From [Phormidium] sp. LEGE 05292 (GTDB taxonomy: Bacteria; Cyanobacteriota; Cyanobacteriia; Cyanobacteriales; Aerosakkonemataceae): a stretch of 64,000 nucleotides of DNA. Each line of letters starts with the position of its first letter. The stretch's first letter is position 1. Below the pieces are notes generated by a model that made no database searches, was not told the origin of the DNA, and saw nothing but the letters and a program-made list of their open reading frames with translations. The translations under genes and the position numbers were made by a program. Below, piece by piece: positions 35,701-44,000 of this stretch. The stretch lies in the NCBI RefSeq assembly GCF_015207735.1, contig NZ_JADEWG010000020.1:1-64000 (forward strand). The letters run 5' to 3'.

Positions 35701-38088
35701 GAAAGCACCAGCATTGAATTGTCCAGGTTGCTGCTGGTTCATTTCCTGAACCTGCTTGTCTTGGGCTTTGCTTTCTACCTCGTTGGCGGGAGATACGGCA
35801 GCTGCTTGCGCTTCGGCTGATTTTGTCCCTGCTGGGGGATGATTTTTTTCCTGAGTGGCGACACTCTTAGAGCTATTTACTACTGCCTGAAAGCCTGGGT
35901 CACTTTGAGCCGATTTGGGTGAATTTCCGCCACCCCCAGATGCACCACCAGATGATGCCCCAGCCGCACTACCCCCACCACCTCCATCGGGTGCGGCTGG
36001 CCCTCCTGCATCGCCGCCTGCTGCTGGCTTCTCAATGGTTTTAGTTTGGCTACCTCCCGGTGCTGACTCTGCTTTTGGTGAAGCTGCGGGAATTTGGGGT
36101 GCAGGCGTTGCCACTTTAACTGCTGCTGGCTGTGCTTGCGGGTTTTCCTTCCTCTGAATTTTTGGTTCCAAAGCTGTCAACTGGATAGTATCTGCTTTCG
36201 CTTGCAGCTTGTTTTCCTTCTTTTCTTGCTCTGTAACAGATTTAGTCCGAACTGCGCCACCCTGCTGTACGGTATGCGTCAACTCATGGGCTGTCAACTC
36301 ATCTTTACCAGGTAATTTCCCCGCCCCGTAGTAAATGTCGCTACCATGAGCAAATGCTTGTGCCCCCAAATCCTTGTTCATTTGGACAGCACTGGAGTCG
36401 GTATGCACTCTTACTGAGCTAAAATCAGCACCAAAGCGTGGTTCCATGAACGATCGCACTTCTTCCGGTAACGGACTTCCCCCATCTTTGCTATTAGCGA
36501 GGTTGTTTTCTATGCTAGGGGAAGCTTGGCAAGTGTTATTTGCGGCTCTTTGTAGCCCCAGTTTCATCTGTAATTCTTCAGAATCTTCTGCTGTTTGACG
36601 CTGCACCAATCGAGAAATAGAATTACTTAGCAAAGAAGGCCGATCTTCCTCTTTTAATTCATCCGTTTGTCGCTGAATCGCTGAGTCTGGCATAGCCATC
36701 ACTTTCGCCGCCATACTATCAGCTTCCTGTTCGTATTTATCCCCAGGTTTACCAACAGTAACTTTAGTTTGAATTGGCTTTAAGTTAATGTCTTCTTGTG
36801 GTGTTTCCGCTGAGGGAGAATTATTTGATTCTTCATATTCCTGGTGCAACGGATCACTCGTGTAGGGTCTGGCTTTTTGAGAGTTATAGCTTTGTCCCTC
36901 TGGTTGTAAATTCTTTAAATCTCTATACCATGTTTCTGCCTCGTTCTTACTGATAGCCGATATCTGTGTACCGTCGTTTTCGACTGTGAAAGTACCCCAA
37001 TCAGCATTATTAAGTATGTGAGATCGCCACTGAGTTTGGTGACCAATAGTTGCTACGTCTTCACCTGGCTGTGCATCTCCGCTTCGGGGCAAATACTTTG
37101 TTTTCTTGTTAGCTCCGACTATACATTCATATTCCTTGCGGTTATTACGTTGTGGATTCAATTGGTGAGGAACATTCTGCCAATAGTTCTCCTCAAAATC
37201 ATTTCCCCAAGGGAGGCGATCGTTTCCATTCCACAACTCTTGCCCATTGATATCTTGCTTATATGGTTGCTGTTTCAGGTTTCTTCTTGGCGGTTGTACT
37301 GCTAATTCGTTTAATTCTCTTGTGCGCTTTGTAGATCTCCGAGTTCTTGATAGAGGGTCAATCGTACCCGATGTGCTGTTTAAAGTACTTGTTCGGGTTG
37401 CTTTTCGGTTACTTCTTCGTTCAGGCGATCGCTGCACCAGTGGCGTGATAAAGTTAGCCAAAGGTGAAGTTTGGATTTCTTTTTTTTCGTCATCAGTTTG
37501 ACGTTGAATTGCTTCTTCAACGGCTGAGTCTGGCATAGTCATCACTTTCGCCGCCATACTCTCAGCTTCCTGTTCGTATTTATCCCCAGGTTTACCAACA
37601 GTAAGTTTAGTTTGAATTGACTTTAACTCAATGTTTTCTTGTGGAATTTCAACATAGGAAGCATTATTTGATTCTTCTTCTTTTAACTGAACATCTTGGT
37701 TTTCATCTTTCTCTTGTGCAACTGAAGCAGTGTTATCTAATTCTTCTTTTAACTGAACATCTTGATTTTCATCTTTCTCTTCTTCGACTGAAGTAGCGTT
37801 ATTTGATTGTTCGTTTAATTGAAAGTTTCCTTGTTTTTCTTCCTCCTGACGCTGAATATTTTCTTGCTGCATATTTGCCCCTGATGAAGGAGCAAATATT
37901 GGCATATTCAGCAAATTAAAACTAGCACGGGCAATGTTTGGTTGTGGTGGCGAGTCTGCTGTAATAGTTCCAGCACTAGCAACAGTTTGATATCTCTCAT
38001 CAGTAAAAGGTCGTTCCTGAAATTGGGGTGATGCTGCCATTTGGGATGGCGCAGATGAGTTTTTCTGAACTTGTAGTCTGTCGCTCAT
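32710..38088 (-). CDS. DUF4157 (eCIS-core) giant effector with nested nuclease-like module
   Basis: This 1792-aa modular protein is a likely CIS cargo. The order is: a Gln/Glu-rich leader; a conserved GDKYEQEAESMAAKVM segment (about residue 163); an inserted region of about 200 residues containing GHQTQWRSHI (about 349) and NLQPEGQSYN, resembling HNH/EndoVII GH-E toxin nucleases; a second GDKYEQEADSMAAKVM copy (about 443); the DUF4157 core with HELTHTVQQ (about 599); a Gly/Pro/Ala-rich linker (about 690-760); and a long helical coiled-coil region with hydrophobic helices around 1340-1460. After a charged linker comes a distinct C-terminal domain (about 1690-1792) ending HSHPR that looks like a toxin. 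A 130-aa candidate immunity gene follows. Confidence 0.85.
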   Translation of the reverse strand: MSDRLQVQKNSSAPSQMAASPQFQERPFTDERYQTVASAGTITADSPPQPNIARASFNLLNMPIFAPSSGANMQQENIQRQEEEKQGNFQLNEQSNNATSVEEEKDENQDVQLKEELDNTASVAQEKDENQDVQLKEEESNNASYVEIPQENIELKSIQTKLTVGKPGDKYEQEAESMAAKVMTMPDSAVEEAIQRQTDDEKKEIQTSPLANFITPLVQRSPERRSNRKATRTSTLNSTSGTIDPLSRTRRSTKRTRELNELAVQPPRRNLKQQPYKQDINGQELWNGNDRLPWGNDFEENYWQNVPHQLNPQRNNRKEYECIVGANKKTKYLPRSGDAQPGEDVATIGHQTQWRSHILNNADWGTFTVENDGTQISAISKNEAETWYRDLKNLQPEGQSYNSQKARPYTSDPLHQEYEESNNSPSAETPQEDINLKPIQTKVTVGKPGDKYEQEADSMAAKVMAMPDSAIQRQTDELKEEDRPSLLSNSISRLVQRQTAEDSEELQMKLGLQRAANNTCQASPSIENNLANSKDGGSPLPEEVRSFMEPRFGADFSSVRVHTDSSAVQMNKDLGAQAFAHGSDIYYGAGKLPGKDELTAHELTHTVQQGGAVRTKSVTEQEKKENKLQAKADTIQLTALEPKIQRKENPQAQPAAVKVATPAPQIPAASPKAESAPGGSQTKTIEKPAAGGDAGGPAAPDGGGGGSAAGASSGGASGGGGNSPKSAQSDPGFQAVVNSSKSVATQEKNHPPAGTKSAEAQAAAVSPANEVESKAQDKQVQEMNQQQPGQFNAGAFKAALMEKIAASTPQTLEEADKFKDQNKLDSVKGDLSSQVGEEKKQAADPIEEKTKEQPDTSGITPKPVTPLPPKQAGKAPSNIGANKAAPKPKSESEVSLQQGSKSIDKQMTDADITEPQLAKSNEPQFQTALETKKTAQTHANTAPNAYRQQEQGIVTQAQAQAQTTAQTQLQGMHGEKEQLLTQVVGLQVDTKGQDEQKRSQVANHIQGIYNNTKQRVETALSQLDGEVNQQFDSGAAAAKTQFENYVDQRMKRYKDDRYSGVIGKGKWVKDKLFGMPSEVNAFYQEGKNQFLANMGQTIDKIANNVATKLNAAKAEIAKGRQEIQKYVASLDPSLRQVGQEAAQNIQGKFDELEQSVDNKQNELIDSLAQKYNENLQALDSRINEMKAANRGLVDKAMDAMGGVIKTILEMKNLLMGVLAKAAGAVEKIILDPIGFLGNLVSGLKQGFQNFQSNIGEHLQKGMVGWLTGTLAATGLEMPDSFDMKGIFSLVTQVLGTTYQAIRPRAVKAIGKNGEESVSALESNFEMFVILKNEGVGGLWQFIQDKIGDLKSMVIDTIKSFVIETVIKQGIMWILSLLNPASAFVRACKAIIDIIMFFIERGSQIIELVNAVIESVTAIANGAVGGAAKAIENAMSKALPVVIGFMASLLGLGGITGKIQDIIKRVRQPIEKAIDWVIAQAVKFAKKIGNKLGLGKDRKSNKDDGKSDKRTKEEKQADLDKAMTEAQAYLDGFSSKKVDKKTIKPNLDLIKNTYKLKSLEPVEKGKYWGIHGEVNPKDDEITKAEVPDGEGGHNPIPLLKARAYTLEERINKVPNENSQKWSLLAELQDIKQKLDTLESLLGNDPSGDDLASLEKDVKEAESKLKQLETKVPTQEEDKKAEWRTLVDKATHIPPARYSRGKHWTGNSEDQRRNSSANGGAGQFLYSMTADDVKQLERETLLTGEVTDKGGGTYHAFKTFSQKIGYTNGVDSYTLRAELTGAQSGAPTVHSHPR

Positions 38089-38131
38089 TGCCTAATTCCT
38101 CTGGCGCTTTCCCTAGTATTAAGAAGACTTT

Positions 38132-38629
38132 TTACCCGCCAATCAGTACAGTAGAACAACCCATCACAATTTTATTTGGAGGGCCAAGTGCTTCCACAAT
38201 AGTATCTCCCATTCGACAAGCAGGAAGCCCGTTAATTAACACCGTAATGCTACCATCTATGACAACACCTGGGCCGTGTGGTGGTAAAGGCAAAGGTGTA
38301 GCACAATTATGAATGTCTGCCCCACCAGCAGTACTAGTAATCGTACTGCTCATACTGGCTGCCGCTGTAGTCTTTGTGGTTTCTTCAGTGGCTTTTACTG
38401 CTGGCAGTCCAGGTGTACCTGCGGCTGCGGCTGTAGCTGCTTCTGCTGTGGTAATAGCTGCGTCACTGACTTTTTTTGCTGGTTGGATGACTGCTGCTCC
38501 CGCTGCTGGTATGCCTCGCCAAGCTGGTAAACCGCCTATTAGTACGGTAGGACTACCTGGTCCTCCAGTCAAGACGGGCGGTAGAGGATGGGCGACACGA
38601 TCGGTAATTCTAGCGGCGGGTTTACCCAT
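38132..38629 (-). CDS. PAAR-domain spike tip (Afp10-like)
   Basis: This 165-aa protein starts with the PAAR pattern GKPAARITDRVAHP and has repeated VLIGGLPAWRG / VLINGLPACRMGD strands. His and Cys residues near HNCATPLPLPPH are candidate metal ligands. A 60-residue Ala/Thr-rich insertion (about 55-105) lies between the two halves. The PAAR cone sharpens the VgrG-like spike encoded next to it and may carry effectors. It lies between the spike gene and the giant DUF4157 gene. Confidence 0.9.
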   Translation of the reverse strand: MGKPAARITDRVAHPLPPVLTGGPGSPTVLIGGLPAWRGIPAAGAAVIQPAKKVSDAAITTAEAATAAAAGTPGLPAVKATEETTKTTAAASMSSTITSTAGGADIHNCATPLPLPPHGPGVVIDGSITVLINGLPACRMGDTIVEALGPPNKIVMGCSTVLIGG

Positions 38630-38647
38630 AAGAAATATTCCTGAGTT

Positions 38648-40375
38648 TTAGTTAAGTTTAATTATGCTACCTCTAACATTAATAATACCATTAGCCGTGA
38701 TATCAATATTAGTTTGAGCTTCTATTCTTATACTGCCAGTAGAATTCATTGTAATACTACCATCACTGTCATTCAATCGTAATCTATGACCTCCTGATGT
38801 CTCAATTTCTACAAATCTTTCGCTATCATTAATACGTAATTTGTGACCGCCTTTTGTTTCAATATAAGCTCCTGCTTTACTACTACCTTTATCTTCTTCC
38901 ACAAACTGCATTTTATGTCCGGTGCGGGTTTGAAATGTTCGCAATCGCACCTTGCCATCTTGAACGTTATCTTCTACCGAATTTGGTGGTGCGTCTTTGC
39001 CATTCCAAACTGCACCAATGACATAAGGGCGATGAATATCGCCATGTTCAAATGCTACTAATACTTCATCATTTATTTCTGGTAAACAATCAAATCCTCG
39101 CTGATTTCCAGTGCCAATTGCTACTACTCTCGCCCAATTACTAGCGTGTTCTTCTGTGAGTGTAGGAAACTTAACTTTAACTCGCCCCCAACCTTTTGGG
39201 TCTTTATTATCAGTGACAATTCCTACTAATAAAGTTTGCCCTGGCTGCAAGTGAGATTGGGGAGAGAGTGCGGTTAAAAGATTGCCCCCCCGCAAACCGC
39301 GCACGCAGAATTCTGTGGTGTAAACTCTTTCTTGGTAAGAGTGACGAGTTTCAGTGACGTAGTATTCGCCACTGTGCTGTCCCATATCTTCTAATTGAAC
39401 TACACGCCCTGGTCTAATTTGAGTATTTCCTTCTGCTTTAGCATCAGCGTAGATAAATTGTCCTCCTAATTCATCACATAAAGCTTGTGCCATAGTATCA
39501 GCTTCTTCAGCATTAAAGAGGGGTTGATCTACTAAAATCATTTTGGGTGTGGGCGGTTGTCCTTTAAATTTATTGCTGGTATCGCTGCCTTTGCCGTTTT
39601 GAGTTTTAGTAATTATCTGTTCTTGGTTTTTGGTGGATACAACTGCTCTTTTTTGACTGTAATCCCAGGCTCGAACTTCAACGGATTTAACTTGTTCGGA
39701 ACTGCTGACTCGAATTCGGAAACTATGCAGATCTGTCAACCATTTTAAAGTGATTTTATCTGCGTCCGCTTTTGGTTTACGAAAGTTTAATTGATTATCT
39801 TTTACGAATAGTTCAAAACCTATTCTAGCGGCTCGTTGCCGCAGGAATTCCATGTTGGTTTGGTTTTCTTGAAAAACGTAGTCATGGGCGACACCACTAG
39901 CATCAATTGCCCCTGGCTTTATGCCTACTTCTTGAATGATTTTTTTCACGATGTCGCTATCTGTCATGTTTTGAAAAGAACGATTATAGTGCCCTCGATG
40001 TAGGCGGTGACTAACATCATAACCTTTGATTATTACTGGAGCTTGAGATTTTTCACTAAAAAAGGTTTCAATTCCTGTGATTTCGGCTTCTATAATATTA
40101 TTATCGTTTTCTTTGTTATAGTCTTTGGATTCGGTGGTACTGGAAGTAAAACCAATTTTAACGGGTTTGCCAATTTGTAATATATCTTGGTAGCGCCATT
40201 TTTGATCTTGGGTTCTACCTGGAAAGTAATCATTTTGAACTGCCAAAATGAACATTGCTGGCTGATGTATACTTTCTTCTACATATATTTCCAGGATATC
40301 TTCCATCAAGCTAAGAGAGGCTTTTTTACCATCTATTTCTAATTCCGGTAGGGCGCGATAATGAACTCCAGTCAT
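38648..40375 (-). CDS. VgrG-like central spike (Afp8-like)
   Basis: This 575-aa protein is a gp27/gp5-type fusion: N-terminal gpD-like domain (IVKKIIQEVGIKPGAIDASG, FLRQRAARIGFELFV), OB-fold (VGIVTDNKDPKGWGRVKVKF, FEHGDIHRPYVIGAVWNGKD) and a C-terminal beta-helical needle of repeated strands (GGHKLRINDSERFVEIETSG, GGHRLRLNDSDGSITMNSTG). No C-terminal effector extension is seen. It forms the trimeric tip on which the PAAR protein sits. It lies 18 nt upstream of the PAAR gene. Confidence 0.94.
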   Translation of the reverse strand: MTGVHYRALPELEIDGKKASLSLMEDILEIYVEESIHQPAMFILAVQNDYFPGRTQDQKWRYQDILQIGKPVKIGFTSSTTESKDYNKENDNNIIEAEITGIETFFSEKSQAPVIIKGYDVSHRLHRGHYNRSFQNMTDSDIVKKIIQEVGIKPGAIDASGVAHDYVFQENQTNMEFLRQRAARIGFELFVKDNQLNFRKPKADADKITLKWLTDLHSFRIRVSSSEQVKSVEVRAWDYSQKRAVVSTKNQEQIITKTQNGKGSDTSNKFKGQPPTPKMILVDQPLFNAEEADTMAQALCDELGGQFIYADAKAEGNTQIRPGRVVQLEDMGQHSGEYYVTETRHSYQERVYTTEFCVRGLRGGNLLTALSPQSHLQPGQTLLVGIVTDNKDPKGWGRVKVKFPTLTEEHASNWARVVAIGTGNQRGFDCLPEINDEVLVAFEHGDIHRPYVIGAVWNGKDAPPNSVEDNVQDGKVRLRTFQTRTGHKMQFVEEDKGSSKAGAYIETKGGHKLRINDSERFVEIETSGGHRLRLNDSDGSITMNSTGSIRIEAQTNIDITANGIINVRGSIIKLN

Positions 40376-40484
40376 AAGAGTACCTCGTGGGATCTTGGAA
40401 ACTTAGCACTTCTCTATTTAGTTAATTAGGGTAATAAAAGTTGGGAATTGTTTATCTTTGAAGATTTGCGATCGCTCATCCTAT

Positions 40485-41072
40485 CTATTTGCCGCTCGAT
40501 TTAGTACGGAACTTGGATACCACGTTGCTCATACTATATTTTTGGCGATCGACTTGTGCTGGAGGTTGAGCGCCCAGTGGTGCATTTTCTTTTGGTTCGT
40601 CAGCTTCTTTAAGAGTCAGGCTGTCGATCACAGCACGTACTGGAGTTCCATCAGGCAAAAACATGGTTAATTTATAGTTAAGTTTTTCCACAAAACAACG
40701 CCGCAAGTAAACTCGTTTACCCCACATAAATTGATAAATGGGCGGACGTTCTTTGCCTTGGACAAACTCAACTGCTGTTCTGAATCTATTAATGTATCTT
40801 TGAACAACATCTTCTCCTGATTCGTAAGTATCAAACAAAATTTTATTAATTGTAACTTTGTAAGCTTTTACATGAGAAAAACTCACTTTAGGTTGTCCTT
40901 TTTCTTGAGTACGTGCCCCAGGGCTTTCGGCTGTTTCAACTACGCCCTCAAATACTAATTCGGTGGGGTTAAACATAAATTCGATCGCAGGTACACCATC
41001 ATTTGAAATCAGTGTTGCTTTGACGAGATTCCCGGATTTATCTGATATTGGCGTAGTTTTGCTTGGTAACAT
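40485..41072 (-). CDS. CIS tube-baseplate adaptor (Afp7-like, without LysM)
   Basis: This 195-aa protein matches the CIS tube protein N-terminal domain: IEFMFNPTELVFE at about residue 30, VSFSHVKAYKVTINKILFD, and RVYLRRCFVEKLNYKLTMFLPDG (two segments). Afp7-like proteins link the inner tube to the spike and often end in a LysM domain. Here the C-terminus is only a short polar tail. It is adjacent to the spike gene. Confidence 0.85.
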   Translation of the reverse strand: MLPSKTTPISDKSGNLVKATLISNDGVPAIEFMFNPTELVFEGVVETAESPGARTQEKGQPKVSFSHVKAYKVTINKILFDTYESGEDVVQRYINRFRTAVEFVQGKERPPIYQFMWGKRVYLRRCFVEKLNYKLTMFLPDGTPVRAVIDSLTLKEADEPKENAPLGAQPPAQVDRQKYSMSNVVSKFRTKSSGK

Positions 41073-41099
41073 ACATTCTCCTAAATCATTGTGTAACTT

Positions 41100-44000
41100 T
41101 TACCTGTTTAATCGTCCTGCATAATAGCGTCCTTGACGCTCTCGTTCTATCTCTAACCGCTGTCGAATTAAATAATAGACTTCTCTGGTAAGGATTTGCA
41201 ACTTATTATCAACTGCGGAAACTTCGCCAGTTTCATCTGCTGTGCGCGATCGCGGAGTTGATTTTTCAGCTAATTTGACTTTAGCAGAAGTTCCAGATGA
41301 TGAGGTGATATTGCCTAACCAAATGGGATAGCCTACGCAACTTTTACCCAGACGCTCTTGTTCGATTTCTAGCCTTTGTCGCAATAAAGTATAAACTTTT
41401 TGAGCCAGCATTTCTAATTGTTCATCAGAGATAGAGGAAGCTTTGCTATAGATATTTACTGTTAGCTGTTGCTGAGTTTCTTGACTATTTCCTAATGTAG
41501 AAAGCTCGAAAGTGGCAGAAGAATCAGAGTTAGCGATACTGGGTGAGGAAAGAGTATAATATGACTGCGGAGATTCTAGTGTAAATTGCTCGTTTATATC
41601 TGGTATTCTTGGAGAATTTTGGCCTAACAATTCGGATATATTTGACCATGAATCTGGTACATCCTTAGCAGGATTATAATTCATGGTTTGCGAAGTTTGT
41701 TGATTATTATTAACTGTCTCGTCTACTTCGGGAGTTAAAGCTAATTTTGGCAATATAAAATTATTTTGATTGCTGAGAAGTTTAGAAAAACCTAAAGGAT
41801 TGAGAGGAAGAGAATTTTCTGTAGTTTCGGTGGGATTTTCACCGAGTAATTCGGAAATACTTGACCATGAATTTGGTATATTATTAGCAGTTTGGGAATT
41901 GATTTCTGGCGATTTTGTTTCTGTTGGACGGGAGATATTAGGTATGTTTTCTTCGGAAAATTTTGAGATTTTTACAGGAGAATTACTAGATGATGTTGGT
42001 GTTTCTTGGGAAGTGGCAGATGTATTTATAAAATCTGTGATTAATCCTGAAGTTAGAAAGTCAGATTGTTGAATTAAAGGTTTGGATAAACCCAGAGGTG
42101 GGAGAGATTTTAAACTTTGACCCTCTAGGTATGGTTGAATTATGTTTTCTTGAGATGATGCAAGAATTGGTTCTGATGGATTTGATAATGTAGTTGTTTG
42201 AGATGGTGCAAAAAAGTCTGTTTTATTTAAAGCAGAGGTTTCTTTAGTTGATGGGGTGACATTGGTGGTGTTTAAACTTGGGGAGATGGCATCAGTGTTA
42301 ATTGCGTCGTTGGTTGTAGGTGATGAAGCAGCAATATTTGATTGATTGTCTCTCTCTGTTTCTGATTGTGGAGTTACATTTTCGGCATCAGTAGTGATTT
42401 CTAAACTTGGGGAAATTAGATGGGGTCGGGAAATGGCATCACTGTTAATTGCGTTGTTATTTTCAACATCAGTAGTAATTTCTAAACTTGGGGAAATCCG
42501 ATGGTGTGGGGAAGTGCCATCACTGTTAATTACGTTGTTGGTTGTTGGTAATAAAGCAGTGATGTTTGATTGATTTTGTGCCAATTCTTCTGATTGTAGA
42601 GTCTGATTTTTGCTATTGGTAGTAATGTCTAATTTTGGGGAAATTAGATGGGATGAAGAGGTAACATCACTATTAATTGTGTCGTTAATTGTTGGCGATG
42701 AAACAGCGATGTTTTGTTGATTTTCTGCCAATCCTTCTGATTGTGGTGTAATATTTTCGGCATCAATAATGGTGTCTAAACTTGGGGAAATGCGATCGCC
42801 GTTAATTGTGTCGTTAATTGTTGGCGATGAAACAGCGATGTTTTGTTGATTTTCTGCTAATTGTTCTGATTGCGGCGTAATATTGTTGGCATCAATGGTG
42901 GTGTCTAAACTTGGGGAAATGCGATCGCCGTTAATTACATCGTTGTTTGTTGGCGATGAAAAAGCGATGTTTTGTTGATTTTCTGCCAATCTTTCTGATT
43001 GTGGTGTAGTATTTTCGGCATGGGTGGTGGGTTCTAAACTTGGGGAAACCAGATTTGATGGAGAAGTGGCATCGCGATTAATTACATCGTTGGTTGTTGG
43101 CGATGAAAAAGCGATGTTTTGTTGATTTTCTGCCAATCCTTCTGATTGTAGAGTCAGATTTTCGGCATCGGTGGTTTCTAAACTTGGGGAAATACGATCG
43201 CCGTTAATTGCATCGTTACTTGTTGGTGATGAAACAGCAATGTCTGGTTGACTTTCTCCAAATCCTTCTGATTGTGGCGTTTCAGTGGAGGTGTCTAAAT
43301 TTGGGAAAATTAGATTTGATGGGGAAGTGGCATCACCGTTAATTGTGTCGTTAGTTGTTGGTGATGAAACAGTGATGTCTGGTTGATTTTCTACTAATCC
43401 TTCTGATTGTGGCGTAATATTTTCCGCAATAGATGGGGTGATATCGGTGGTGGTGTCTAAACTTGGAGAAATGCGATCGCCGTTAATTGTGTCGTTAATT
43501 GTTGGCGATGAAAAAGCGATGTTTTGTTGATTTTCTGCCAATCCTTCTGATTGTAGAGTCAGATATTCAACATCGGTGGTGTCTAAACTTGGGGAAATAC
43601 GATCGCCGTTAATTGCATCATTAGTTGTTGGTGATGAAGCAGTGATGTCTGGTTGATTTTCTGCCAATCCTTCTGATTGTGGTGTAGTATTTTCGGCATG
43701 GGTGGTGGGTTCTAAACTTGGGGAAACCAGATTTGATGGAGAAGTGGCATCGCGATTAATTACATCGTTGGTTGTTGGTGATGAAAAAGCGATGTTTTGT
43801 TGATTTTCTGCCAATCTTTCTGATTGTGGCGTAATATTTTTGGCATCGGTGGTGTCTAAACTTGGAGAAATACGATCGCCGTTAATTACATCGTTGTTTG
43901 TTTGCGATGAAACAGCAATGTCTGGTTGATTTTCTTCAAATCCTTCTGATTGTGGCGTAATATTTTCAGCATCGGTGGTAGGTTCTAAACTTGGGGAAAC

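Noticed and set aside
33029-37501. Many + strand ORFs opposite the 1792-aa effector
   Set aside because: They are low-complexity antisense shadows created by the composition of the effector gene.
41770-42573. + strand ORFs opposite the 1479-aa repeat gene
   Set aside because: They are repeated antisense frames of the tandem units with no independent support.
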